Assembly: GCA_030272155.1 (NCBI GenBank)
Contig: CP126202.1
Span: 3,989,501-4,053,500, forward strand
DNA length: 64,000 nt
DNA from: Tetradesmus obliquus
Lineage: Eukaryota; Chlorophyta; Chlorophyceae; Sphaeropleales; Scenedesmaceae
Direction of reading: 5' to 3'
Positions within the stretch are counted from its first letter, which is position 1; each line of letters opens with the position of its first letter. The notes under the pieces are model-generated. The model had not been told where the DNA came from, ran no database searches, and was given only the letters and a program-made list of their open reading frames with translations. Below are positions 9,193-21,314 of the stretch, piece by piece. The position numbers and the translations under genes are program-made.

Positions 9193-11396
9193 TCAGCGCT
9201 GGTCTTTCCTGGGGTAGTCGCCAGCAGTGCCGCGGCGCTGCTTCCCGTCTCGGCACACACAAAGACTCCTCTTGCGGCTGCGCACCATGTTCCACAAATC
9301 TGGCAGCTTCAATACATCAGCCATGACAGATGCAGCTGTGATCTTCATAAAGGTGTTGTACAGGCCGTGCTGCAGGTCTCGCGGCTTCACATCAGCACCA
9401 CCCAGCTGGCAGCTGTTATACAAGTAGTTGCGGAAGGCTGCTTTGAGGCTGCCAAATGCATGTTCAATGGGCTTGTTGAAATCTGGGGAGTAGGGTGCAA
9501 AGTGCAGCAGTTGATCTTCATTGATGCCACCTGCAACCAACATCTGTAGGCCATCCTTCCCCAGGTGAACACTTGGGTTGTCAAAGATGTACAGCGGCGT
9601 AGTGCCGCGCTGCGCCTGCTGTTGGTTGGCTATGTCTTTGATCTCCATCATGCAGTGAACAAACTCCAGCTGAGTCATGCTCTTGGCCTGCTGGGTTGGT
9701 TTGTCCTTCAACTGCAGGTGCAAGAATTGCCGGATTGGCAGCGCGCAGCCTTGTTAGCAGCGCAGGAGCGCAACGCAGCGGTGTGGATGGATGCGATGGG
9801 ACGCTTCTACATCAGGCTCAGTGCAGACAAGGTCAGATACATCACCAAGTCTATGAGGGGGCAGAGATTGTTCTGGGGCTTGACTGGCTGCTTGCCAGGT
9901 GTGCAGCACTTCAAGTTCTGCGCGCCGCGTGCAGTCGCCACAGCAGCAGCGCTTCAGTGCAAGATGTGTGCATGTGTGCTGGCTGATATGGTTGGCACAT
10001 GCATGGGCTACATGCACACAAGCGAGGAGCAGCTGGTGTGCATGCTGTACTGGTTAGGCACCAGCAGCAGTATGTGTGCTCAGGTAGCAGTGGACTGGTG
10101 GGATGGGCGGATTGATTTCCTCCATGCACAGCACAACATGCTGATTCAAGCTGATGGCTCATGTCATGACAAGGGTTATTACAGCAGCAGCAGGCAGCTG
10201 GTGCTGGAGCGCGACTTTGAGTTCTGCGCTGCAGCATATGACAACTGGCTGCAGCCAGGGGGCAGTGTGCTGCGCGTGAGCACGCGCGGATGTGACATGC
10301 ACCAATCCTTGCACATTGGTTTCCAGCTTGCTGCTGCAGGTGGTGTCATTGTACTGTCACCAAGTTACTCTGCTGTTATGTTCACAGCAGAGGACGGGCA
10401 GCGCTGCAGCTTCACTACAGCACTAAAAAAAGCACTGCGGGACTGTTACTACACAGTACAGCAGGGCTGGCATGTCTTTCAATGGCAGGCGCCTGCGCAG
10501 TAGCAGCGCACACTCACCATGTACGGTACATTGAGGTTGCCAACATGGTCCTTGTTGTCTGTTGTGCCGGTGACAAACTTGCAGTAGACGGGCCCGTGCA
10601 CAGCGTTGACGGCGCAGACAAAGTGCAACTTGACCGGCTCTGCGTCCTTGCCCTTGCGCATCCATTTGCATGGCAGCACAGCATGCACGTTTTCATCGTG
10701 TGCATCACAATAGACCTTGACGGAGCCGCCTGCCAGGTCTGACATCCAGAATTTGCACTCATCAATGAAATATATGCGCTGCAGCATGTCGGGGTCACTT
10801 TGGTACTTCTGCCACAGCGCCGCAGCTGCTGCCTTTCGCCTTTGTTTCTGTATCTTTGTCAAGTCCAGCTTCACATCTATTCTCCTGCGCACCAGGTCGG
10901 GGTCAGCCCATTTCATGTACTTCAGCAGTCTCTTGGGTGTGATGTTGTAGTCAGTGCACAGCTGGCGCAGTGTGTCATTTTCCTGACATGCGACTTCGAT
11001 TGAAGTCCACCACACGTGCACATCAACCTTTCTCTTTGATTCTGCAGATGGGTAGGCCTTTACCACCTTGCCAGCCTTGAATATTGTGCTGGCATGGAAG
11101 GCGACAGCATGTGGGACATTTGAGGGCCTGCCGCCATGCTTGGGTGTAGCCACTGTGCCGTTTGCTGTGAAGTTCTTGTGATGAAGTTTGCAGAACCGGT
11201 TCAGGTCCCCGTGTACCTCCTTGGCGTAGTCAGGGTACTGCTCTCTGTAATAATATGCGGGCGTAAACTTTTCGTCAGCTGTGGTCAAAGCCATTATCAC
11301 ACACACCACCGCCGCCACCCTCATGGCCGTGGTGCTGCGGTTGCTCTTCCATCCTGAAGGGTGCTTGCGCACCATGGACAGCCCCCCTGCAGGCAT
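9193..11396 (-). CDS. Transposase, unit 3
   Basis: Exons 11396-10518 and 9711-9193; identical protein, no frame damage. Confidence 0.87.
9787..10503 (+). CDS. Putative intron-nested nuclease, unit 3
   Basis: Intact 238-codon copy inside intron 9712-10517. Confidence 0.66.
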   Translation: MDAMGRFYIRLSADKVRYITKSMRGQRLFWGLTGCLPGVQHFKFCAPRAVATAAALQCKMCACVLADMVGTCMGYMHTSEEQLVCMLYWLGTSSSMCAQVAVDWWDGRIDFLHAQHNMLIQADGSCHDKGYYSSSRQLVLERDFEFCAAAYDNWLQPGGSVLRVSTRGCDMHQSLHIGFQLAAAGGVIVLSPSYSAVMFTAEDGQRCSFTTALKKALRDCYYTVQQGWHVFQWQAPAQ

Positions 11397-11504
11397 GAAT
11401 CCAAAACGTATGGATATGTTAGCTGTGCTTCTAGCAGCAGTGTGAACAGAAGTAACTGGTCAGGTCAAACAACAGCCTGCGGCATCATGGAGTTTGACCG
11501 GTCT

Positions 11505-12225
11505 CAGCTGGGCATGGTACAAATGTAGCGAACAAGTGGCCTACATATAAATGTCAAGCTTTCAACGACGAATCTAAATCAATTTGAGCTGTTAGCAGTG
11601 GCACAGTGTGCTGCAAGAAAAGTGCTAAAACACGTTGCCCTGAAGTGCCCCGACTCGGCTGTTACATATGTTAACTTGCGCTGTAGAGTGTTGCTGTGGG
11701 TGCTGCTGCCTGCAACATGTTTTGATGTGTAATGTAATTCTTCTGGGCTTCCCTTGCTGGCTGATCAGGCACTGCAGTTCTGGTGTGCCAAGTGCCCTGC
11801 CGCTGCTGTTGCGCTCTGCTGCTTGGCGCTGTGCGCTGCACATACAGTTTCAACTGTCATATCTGTTACATAGTGCGCAACACCGCTTCAGGCCCACCGG
11901 CAGCTGCTGCGCGCGTGCAGCTAGTGTGGCTGCACAGAGTTTGTTGAGGACTAGTATTCTACACAGTTTCCTGCAAACATCCTTCTTGTGTGATCAAGGC
12001 GAATTCTGGAGCTCAAAATTACTAGCAGTTTGGAGCTGCTGCTGCTGGCAGGTGAGGCCCTGCTGTGCAGTTGGGATGCAAGCAAACCAAAGCAGCAGCA
12101 CTGGCAGCTGTGCCTTACTGTGCCTGCCACATACAGCAGGTTGCTATGCCAGCATGGCTGTCTGCTTGCAAGCTGTGTTGATTTGTTGCAAAATGCAGAT
12201 GCTGCGTTTGTACCATGCCCAGCTG
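11505..12225. mobile_element. 721-bp inverted-repeat segment (unit 4)
   Basis: Same boundaries and flanks (GTCT/AGAC) as the copy in unit 2. Confidence 0.75.
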
Positions 12226-13472
12226 AGACTGTAATTGCATGCCAGCCTTTGCTGCAGCAGTTCTTAGCCTGCACTGCATCCCTTCTGTTGCTGTTCCTGG
12301 ACTTGGTGCCTGAAGTGCACACCTACCTTTTTATGCTATGGCTGATGTGCTCCTGCTGCTGCTGGGTATGCAGCTGATTTTACTGCGGCAGTAGCACTGT
12401 TTGCAATCTATGATATCTGCCTGGGCAGGAGCAGCAGCAGCAGCAGACGACAGGAAACGTTACAGCTATGTGTGCTTTGAATCACGGTGGCATGTGCTTT
12501 TCAACTGCAGTTGTTGGTGGGCGTGACAGCAGCAGCATGTGCCAGCAGGTGCCTCACTGCTGCTACCTAATTTTTTTGCGAAGGCTTTCAGTACAGCGCT
12601 GTGTTCAACGTCGTTTAATGTTCATTCCAAATTGTTTACAGGTGCTGCAGCAACGCGATCGAGCTGCAGTGCTCTGGACATCCGTGTTGACCCGTCAGGC
12701 TCACCTGCAACGTGGGCTTGCGAGGGCCCTTCAGGATTGGTTTTCTGCCTCAACCAAAGGTACGTTGCATAATGTGTCGACGATGATGATTTGGCAGCGT
12801 GGCAGCTGTGTGGCTCGGAGCAGGCTTGTTTCAGGGCACCTTTCCGTCTTGAAGTTCTTCACCATACCGCAGTTTATTTCGGCTCGAGCCATGCTTAAAT
12901 CAATCATCAAATATAAAAGTTAATTTACCGCAAGGTTTCTTGCAGGCTCCGTGCATAAAGCTTGGCAGGCCAACAGTCGTCACAACTCACGCGAGTGACA
13001 GCAGCAGGAGCCATGTTCAAGAGCTACGAGCGTAGTTGAATTATGCCAGGAATTTTTCCGTTACATTCGGCAATTCAGCATGACTGCAAATGCCTGTATG
13101 TGAAATGGCCACCAAGTGCCTTGCTGCCTTGCAGCAGTTGTTTGAAGCAGGAACCACTCCTGACAAGTCTGAGCACCAAAGCACAACATCCACATGTATT
13201 TTACTCATACCATAAGCTTCTGAACATGCCATTTTGTTCCCACACTCGCTCTCAGGTGAACACCAGGAAGTAACCACCCTACAGCAGCATGGTGCCAGCA
13301 CCTCCCAAGCCCCGGGCGGTGCGAACATGCAGGACGGCGACAAGCGCAGGTGCCCTCAAACAGGTGAGCTCAAGGGCTCTCTGAGTGACACCCTGTGCAC
13401 TGCTGGCTAGCCATCTTGCATGCAGCTGACAGCCACAATCCCTACATGCCATGCAGCAGCACAACAGCAGAC

Positions 13473-15676
13473 TCAGCGCTGGTCTTTCCTGGGGTAGTCG
13501 CCAGCAGTGCCGCGGCGCTGCTTCCCGTCTCGGCACACACAAAGACTCCTCTTGCGGCTGCGCACCATGTTCCACAAATCTGGCAGCTTCAATACATCAG
13601 CCATGACAGATGCAGCTGTGATCTTCATAAAGGTGTTGTACAGGCCGTGCTGCAGGTCTCGCGGCTTCACATCAGCACCACCCAGCTGGCAGCTGTTATA
13701 CAAGTAGTTGCGGAAGGCTGCTTTGAGGCTGCCAAATGCATGTTCAATGGGCTTGTTGAAATCTGGGGAGTAGGGTGCAAAGTGCAGCAGTTGATCTTCA
13801 TTGATGCCACCTGCAACCAACATCTGTAGGCCATCCTTCCCCAGGTGAACACTTGGGTTGTCAAAGATGTACAGCGGCGTAGTGCCGCGCTGCGCCTGCT
13901 GTTGGTTGGCTATGTCTTTGATCTCCATCATGCAGTGAACAAACTCCAGCTGAGTCATGCTCTTGGCCTGCTGGGTTGGTTTGTCCTTCAACTGCAGGTG
14001 CAAGAATTGCCGGATTGGCAGCGCGCAGCCTTGTTAGCAGCGCAGGAGCGCAACGCAGCGGTGTGGATGGATGCGATGGGACGCTTCTACATCAGGCTCA
14101 GTGCAGACAAGGTCAGATACATCACCAAGTCTATGAGGGGGCAGAGATTGTTCTGGGGCTTGACTGGCTGCTTGCCAGGTGTGCAGCACTTCAAGTTCTG
14201 CGCGCCGCGTGCAGTCGCCACAGCAGCAGCGCTTCAGTGCAAGATGTGTGCATGTGTGCTGGCTGATATGGTTGGCACATGCATGGGCTACATGCACACA
14301 AGCGAGGAGCAGCTGGTGTGCATGCTGTACTGGTTAGGCACCAGCAGCAGTATGTGTGCTCAGGTAGCAGTGGACTGGTGGGATGGGCGGATTGATTTCC
14401 TCCATGCACAGCACAACATGCTGATTCAAGCTGATGGCTCATGTCATGACAAGGGTTATTACAGCAGCAGCAGGCAGCTGGTGCTGGAGCGCGACTTTGA
14501 GTTCTGCGCTGCAGCATATGACAACTGGCTGCAGCCAGGGGGCAGTGTGCTGCGCGTGAGCACGCGCGGATGTGACATGCACCAATCCTTGCACATTGGT
14601 TTCCAGCTTGCTGCTGCAGGTGGTGTCATTGTACTGTCACCAAGTTACTCTGCTGTTATGTTCACAGCAGAGGACGGGCAGCGCTGCAGCTTCACTACAG
14701 CACTAAAAAAAGCACTGCGGGACTGTTACTACACAGTACAGCAGGGCTGGCATGTCTTTCAATGGCAGGCGCCTGCGCAGTAGCAGCGCACACTCACCAT
14801 GTACGGTACATTGAGGTTGCCAACATGGTCCTTGTTGTCTGTTGTGCCGGTGACAAACTTGCAGTAGACGGGCCCGTGCACAGCGTTGACGGCGCAGACA
14901 AAGTGCAACTTGACCGGCTCTGCGTCCTTGCCCTTGCGCATCCATTTGCATGGCAGCACAGCATGCACGTTTTCATCGTGTGCATCACAATAGACCTTGA
15001 CGGAGCCGCCTGCCAGGTCTGACATCCAGAATTTGCACTCATCAATGAAATATATGCGCTGCAGCATGTCGGGGTCACTTTGGTACTTCTGCCACAGCGC
15101 CGCAGCTGCTGCCTTTCGCCTTTGTTTCTGTATCTTTGTCAAGTCCAGCTTCACATCTATTCTCCTGCGCACCAGGTCGGGGTCAGCCCATTTCATGTAC
15201 TTCAGCAGTCTCTTGGGTGTGATGTTGTAGTCAGTGCACAGCTGGCGCAGTGTGTCATTTTCCTGACATGCGACTTCGATTGAAGTCCACCACACGTGCA
15301 CATCAACCTTTCTCTTTGATTCTGCAGATGGGTAGGCCTTTACCACCTTGCCAGCCTTGAATATTGTGCTGGCATGGAAGGCGACAGCATGTGGGACATT
15401 TGAGGGCCTGCCGCCATGCTTGGGTGTAGCCACTGTGCCGTTTGCTGTGAAGTTCTTGTGATGAAGTTTGCAGAACCGGTTCAGGTCCCCGTGTACCTCC
15501 TTGGCGTAGTCAGGGTACTGCTCTCTGTAATAATATGCGGGCGTAAACTTTTCGTCAGCTGTGGTCAAAGCCATTATCACACACACCACCGCCGCCACCC
15601 TCATGGCCGTGGTGCTGCGGTTGCTCTTCCATCCTGAAGGGTGCTTGCGCACCATGGACAGCCCCCCTGCAGGCAT
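13473..15676 (-). CDS. Transposase, unit 4
   Basis: Exons 15676-14798 and 13991-13473; identical protein. Confidence 0.87.
14067..14783 (+). CDS. Putative intron-nested nuclease, unit 4
   Basis: Intact copy inside intron 13992-14797. Confidence 0.66.
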   Translation: MDAMGRFYIRLSADKVRYITKSMRGQRLFWGLTGCLPGVQHFKFCAPRAVATAAALQCKMCACVLADMVGTCMGYMHTSEEQLVCMLYWLGTSSSMCAQVAVDWWDGRIDFLHAQHNMLIQADGSCHDKGYYSSSRQLVLERDFEFCAAAYDNWLQPGGSVLRVSTRGCDMHQSLHIGFQLAAAGGVIVLSPSYSAVMFTAEDGQRCSFTTALKKALRDCYYTVQQGWHVFQWQAPAQ

Positions 15677-17034
15677 GAATCCAAAACGTATGGATATGTT
15701 AGCTGTGCTTCTAGCAGCAGTGTGAACAGAAGTAACTGGTCAGGTCAAACAACAGCCTGCGGCATCATGGAGTTTGACCGGTCTCTGAGACTGTGATTGC
15801 ATGCCAGCCTTTGCTGCAGCAGTTCTTAGCCTGCACTGCATCCCTTCTGTTGCTGTTCCTGGACTTGGTGCCTGAAGTGCACACCTACCTTTTTATGCTA
15901 TGGCTGATGTGCTCCTGCTGCTGCTGGGTATGCAGCTGATTTTACTGCGGCAGTAGCACTGTTTGCAATCTATGATATCTGCCTGGGCAGGAGCAGCAGC
16001 AGCAGCAGACGACAGGAAACGTTACAGCTATGTGTGCTTTGAATCACGGTGGCATGTGCTTTTCAACTGCAGTTGTTGGTGGGCGTGACAGCAGCAGCAT
16101 GTGCCAGCAGGTGCCTCACTGCTGCTACCTAATTTTTTTGCGAAGGCTTTCAGTACAGCGCTGTGTTCAACGTCGTTTAATGTTCATTCCAAATTGTTTA
16201 CAGGTGCTGCAGCAACGCGATCGAGCTGCAGTGCTCTGGACATCCGTGTTGACCCGTCAGGCTCACCTGCAACGTGGGCTTGCGAGGGCCCTTCAGGATT
16301 GGTTTTCTGCCTCAACCAAAGGTACGTTGCATAATGTGTCGACGATGATGATTTGGCAGCGTGGCAGCTGTGTGGCTCGGAGCAGGCTTGTTTCAGGGCA
16401 CCTTTCCGTCTTGAAGTTCTTCACCATACCGCAGTTTATTTCGGCTCGAGCCATGCTTAAATCAATCATCAAATATAAAAGTTAATTTACCGCAAGGTTT
16501 CTTGCAGGCTCCGTGCATAAAGCTTGGCAGGCCAACAGTCGTCACAACTCACGCGAGTGACAGCAGCAGGAGCCATGTTCAAGAGCTACGAGCGTAGTTG
16601 AATTATGCCAGGAATTTTTCCGTTACATTCGGCAATTCAGCATGACTGCAAATGCCTGTATGTGAAATGGCCACCAAGTGCCTTGCTGCCTTGCAGCAGT
16701 TGTTTGAAGCAGGAACCACTCCTGACAAGTCTGAGCACCAAAGCACAACATCCACATGTATTTTACTCATACCATAAGCTTCTGAACATGCCATTTTGTT
16801 CCCACACTCGCTCTCAGGTGAACACCAGGAAGTAACCACCCTACAGCAGCATGGTGCCAGCACCTCCCAAGCCCCGGGCGGTGCGAACATGCAGGACGGC
16901 GACAAGCGCAGGTGCCCTCAAACAGGTGAGCTCAAGGGCTCTCTGAGTGACACCCTGTGCACTGCTGGCTAGCCATCTTGCATGCAGCTGACAGCCACAA
17001 TCCCTACATGCCATGCAGCAGCACAACAGCAGAC

Positions 17035-19238
17035 TCAGCGCTGGTCTTTCCTGGGGTAGTCGCCAGCAGTGCCGCGGCGCTGCTTCCCGTCTCGGCACAC
17101 ACAAAGACTCCTCTTGCGGCTGCGCACCATGTTCCACAAATCTGGCAGCTTCAATACATCAGCCATGACAGATGCAGCTGTGATCTTCATAAAGGTGTTG
17201 TACAGGCCGTGCTGCAGGTCTCGCGGCTTCACATCAGCACCACCCAGCTGGCAGCTGTTATACAAGTAGTTGCGGAAGGCTGCTTTGAGGCTGCCAAATG
17301 CATGTTCAATGGGCTTGTTGAAATCTGGGGAGTAGGGTGCAAAGTGCAGCAGTTGATCTTCATTGATGCCACCTGCAACCAACATCTGTAGGCCATCCTT
17401 CCCCAGGTGAACACTTGGGTTGTCAAAGATGTACAGCGGCGTAGTGCCGCGCTGCGCCTGCTGTTGGTTGGCTATGTCTTTGATCTCCATCATGCAGTGA
17501 ACAAACTCCAGCTGAGTCATGCTCTTGGCCTGCTGGGTTGGTTTGTCCTTCAACTGCAGGTGCAAGAATTGCCGGATTGGCAGCGCGCAGCCTTGTTAGC
17601 AGCGCAGGAGCGCAACGCAGCGGTGTGGATGGATGCGATGGGACGCTTCTACATCAGGCTCAGTGCAGACAAGGTCAGATACATCACCAAGTCTATGAGG
17701 GGGCAGAGATTGTTCTGGGGCTTGACTGGCTGCTTGCCAGGTGTGCAGCACTTCAAGTTCTGCGCGCCGCGTGCAGTCGCCACAGCAGCAGCGCTTCAGT
17801 GCAAGATGTGTGCATGTGTGCTGGCTGATATGGTTGGCACATGCATGGGCTACATGCACACAAGCGAGGAGCAGCTGGTGTGCATGCTGTACTGGTTAGG
17901 CACCAGCAGCAGTATGTGTGCTCAGGTAGCAGTGGACTGGTGGGATGGGCGGATTGATTTCCTCCATGCACAGCACAACATGCTGATTCAAGCTGATGGC
18001 TCATGTCATGACAAGGGTTATTACAGCAGCAGCAGGCAGCTGGTGCTGGAGCGCGACTTTGAGTTCTGCGCTGCAGCATATGACAACTGGCTGCAGCCAG
18101 GGGGCAGTGTGCTGCGCGTGAGCACGCGCGGATGTGACATGCACCAATCCTTGCACATTGGTTTCCAGCTTGCTGCTGCAGGTGGTGTCATTGTACTGTC
18201 ACCAAGTTACTCTGCTGTTATGTTCACAGCAGAGGACGGGCAGCGCTGCAGCTTCACTACAGCACTAAAAAAAGCACTGCGGGACTGTTACTACACAGTA
18301 CAGCAGGGCTGGCATGTCTTTCAATGGCAGGCGCCTGCGCAGTAGCAGCGCACACTCACCATGTACGGTACATTGAGGTTGCCAACATGGTCCTTGTTGT
18401 CTGTTGTGCCGGTGACAAACTTGCAGTAGACGGGCCCGTGCACAGCGTTGACGGCGCAGACAAAGTGCAACTTGACCGGCTCTGCGTCCTTGCCCTTGCG
18501 CATCCATTTGCATGGCAGCACAGCATGCACGTTTTCATCGTGTGCATCACAATAGACCTTGACGGAGCCGCCTGCCAGGTCTGACATCCAGAATTTGCAC
18601 TCATCAATGAAATATATGCGCTGCAGCATGTCGGGGTCACTTTGGTACTTCTGCCACAGCGCCGCAGCTGCTGCCTTTCGCCTTTGTTTCTGTATCTTTG
18701 TCAAGTCCAGCTTCACATCTATTCTCCTGCGCACCAGGTCGGGGTCAGCCCATTTCATGTACTTCAGCAGTCTCTTGGGTGTGATGTTGTAGTCAGTGCA
18801 CAGCTGGCGCAGTGTGTCATTTTCCTGACATGCGACTTCGATTGAAGTCCACCACACGTGCACATCAACCTTTCTCTTTGATTCTGCAGATGGGTAGGCC
18901 TTTACCACCTTGCCAGCCTTGAATATTGTGCTGGCATGGAAGGCGACAGCATGTGGGACATTTGAGGGCCTGCCGCCATGCTTGGGTGTAGCCACTGTGC
19001 CGTTTGCTGTGAAGTTCTTGTGATGAAGTTTGCAGAACCGGTTCAGGTCCCCGTGTACCTCCTTGGCGTAGTCAGGGTACTGCTCTCTGTAATAATATGC
19101 GGGCGTAAACTTTTCGTCAGCTGTGGTCAAAGCCATTATCACACACACCACCGCCGCCACCCTCATGGCCGTGGTGCTGCGGTTGCTCTTCCATCCTGAA
19201 GGGTGCTTGCGCACCATGGACAGCCCCCCTGCAGGCAT
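17035..19238 (-). CDS. Transposase, unit 5
   Basis: Exons 19238-18360 and 17553-17035; identical protein. Confidence 0.87.
17629..18345 (+). CDS. Putative intron-nested nuclease, unit 5
   Basis: Intact copy inside intron 17554-18359. Confidence 0.66.
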   Translation: MDAMGRFYIRLSADKVRYITKSMRGQRLFWGLTGCLPGVQHFKFCAPRAVATAAALQCKMCACVLADMVGTCMGYMHTSEEQLVCMLYWLGTSSSMCAQVAVDWWDGRIDFLHAQHNMLIQADGSCHDKGYYSSSRQLVLERDFEFCAAAYDNWLQPGGSVLRVSTRGCDMHQSLHIGFQLAAAGGVIVLSPSYSAVMFTAEDGQRCSFTTALKKALRDCYYTVQQGWHVFQWQAPAQ

Positions 19239-19346
19239 GAATCCAAAACATATGGATATGTTAGCTGTGCTTCTAGCAGCAGTGTGAACAGAAGTAACTG
19301 GTCAGGTCAAACAACAGCCTGCGGCATCATGGAGTTTGACCGGTCT

Positions 19347-20067
19347 CAGCTGGGCATGGTACAAATGTAGCGAACAAGTGGCCTACATATAAATGTCAAG
19401 CTTTCAACGACGAATCTAAATCAATTTGAGCTGTTAGCAGTGGCACAGTGTGCTGCAAGAAAAGTGCTAAAACACGTTGCCCTGAAGTGCCCCGACTCGG
19501 CTGTTACATATGTTAACTTGCGCTGTAGAGTGTTGCTGTGGGTGCTGCTGCCTGCAACATGTTTTGATGTGTAATGTAATTCTTCTGGGCTTCCCTTGCT
19601 GGCTGATCAGGCACTGCAGTTCTGGTGTGCCAAGTGCCCTGCCGCTGCTGTTGCGCTCTGCTGCTTGGCGCTGTGCGCTGCACATACAGTTTCAACTGTC
19701 ATATCTGTTACATAGTGCGCAACACCGCTTCAGGCCAACCGGCAGCTGCTGCGCGCGTGCAGCTAGTGTGGCTGCACAGAGTTTGTTGAGGACTAGTATT
19801 CTACACAGTTTCCTGCAAACATCCTTCTTGTGTGATCAAGGCGAATTCTGGAGCTCAAAATTACTAGCAGTTTGGAGCTGCTGCTGCTGGCAGGTGAGGC
19901 CCTGCTGTGCAGTTGGGATGCAAGCAAACCAAAGCAGCAGCACTGGCAGCTGTGCCTTACTGTGCCTGCCACATACAGCAGGTTGCTATGCCAGCATGGC
20001 TGTCTGCTTGCAAGCTGTGTTGATTTGTTGCAAAATGCAGATGCTGCGTTTGTACCATGCCCAGCTG
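19347..20067. mobile_element. 721-bp inverted-repeat segment (unit 6)
   Basis: Same boundaries; carries the private C-to-A change near 19737. Confidence 0.75.
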
Positions 20068-21314
20068 AGACTGTAATTGCATGCCAGCCTTTGCTGCAGC
20101 AGTTCTTAGCCTGCACTGCATCCCTTCTGTTGCTGTTCCTGGACTTGGTGCCTGAAGTGCACACCTACCTTTTTATGCTATGGCTGATGTGCTCCTGCTG
20201 CTGCTGGGTATGCAGCTGATTTTACTGCGGCAGTAGCACTGTTTGCAATCTATGATATCTGCCTGGGCAGGAGCAGCAGCAGCAGCAGACGACAGGAAAC
20301 GTTACAGCTATGTGTGCTTTGAATCACGGTGGCATGTGCTTTTCAACTGCAGTTGTTGGTGGGCGTGACAGCAGCAGCATGTGCCAGCAGGTGCCTCACT
20401 GCTGCTACCTAATTTTTTTGCGAAGGCTTTCAGTACAGCGCTGTGTTCAACGTCGTTTAATGTTCATTCCAAATTGTTTACAGGTGCTGCAGCAACGCGA
20501 TCGAGCTGCAGTGCTCTGGACATCCGTGTTGACCCGTCAGGCTCACCTGCAACGTGGGCTTGCGAGGGCCCTTCAGGATTGGTTTTCTGCCTCAACCAAA
20601 GGTACGTTGCATAATGTGTCGACGATGATGATTTGGCAGCGTGGCAGCTGTGTGGCTCGGAGCAGGCTTGTTTCAGGGCACCTTTCCGTCTTGAAGTTCT
20701 TCACCATACCGCAGTTTATTTCGGCTCGAGCCATGCTTAAATCAATCATCAAATATAAAAGTTAATTTACCGCAAGGTTTCTTGCAGGCTCCGTGCATAA
20801 AGCTTGGCAGGCCAACAGTCGTCACAACTCACGCGAGTGACAGCAGCAGGAGCCATGTTCAAGAGCTACGAGCGTAGTTGAATTATGCCAGGAATTTTTC
20901 CGTTACATTCGGCAATTCAGCATGACTGCAAATGCCTGTATGTGAAATGGCCACCAAGTGCCTTGCTGCCTTGCAGCAGTTGTTTGAAGCAGGAACCACT
21001 CCTGACAAGTCTGAGCACCAAAGCACAACATCCACATGTATTTTACTCATACCATAAGCTTCTGAACATGCCATTTTGTTCCCACACTCGCTCTCAGGTG
21101 AACACCAGGAAGTAACCACCCTACAGCAGCATGGTGCCAGCACCTCCCAAGCCCCGGGCGGTGCGAACATGCAGGACGGCGACAAGCGCAGGTGCCCTCA
21201 AACAGGTGAGCTCAAGGGCTCTCTGAGTGACACCCTGTGCACTGCTGGCTAGCCATCTTGCATGCAGCTGACAGCCACAATCCCTACATGCCATGCAGCA
21301 GCACAACAGCAGAC

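Larger units (their letters stand above)
7843..11404. repeat. Array unit 3, short (S)
   Basis: Junction GTCTCTGAGAC at 7939-7949 (centre T). It carries G at the fourth base of the unit (7846) and the GTGATT variant just after the junction, where unit 1 has GTAATT. Confidence 0.95.
11405..15684. repeat. Array unit 4, long (L)
   Basis: 721-bp segment at 11505-12225. G variant at the fourth base (11408), the only long unit seen with it. Confidence 0.95.
15685..19246. repeat. Array unit 5, short (S)
   Basis: Junction centre T at 15781-15791, G at base 4 of the unit, and the GTGATT variant: the same haplotype as unit 3. Confidence 0.95.
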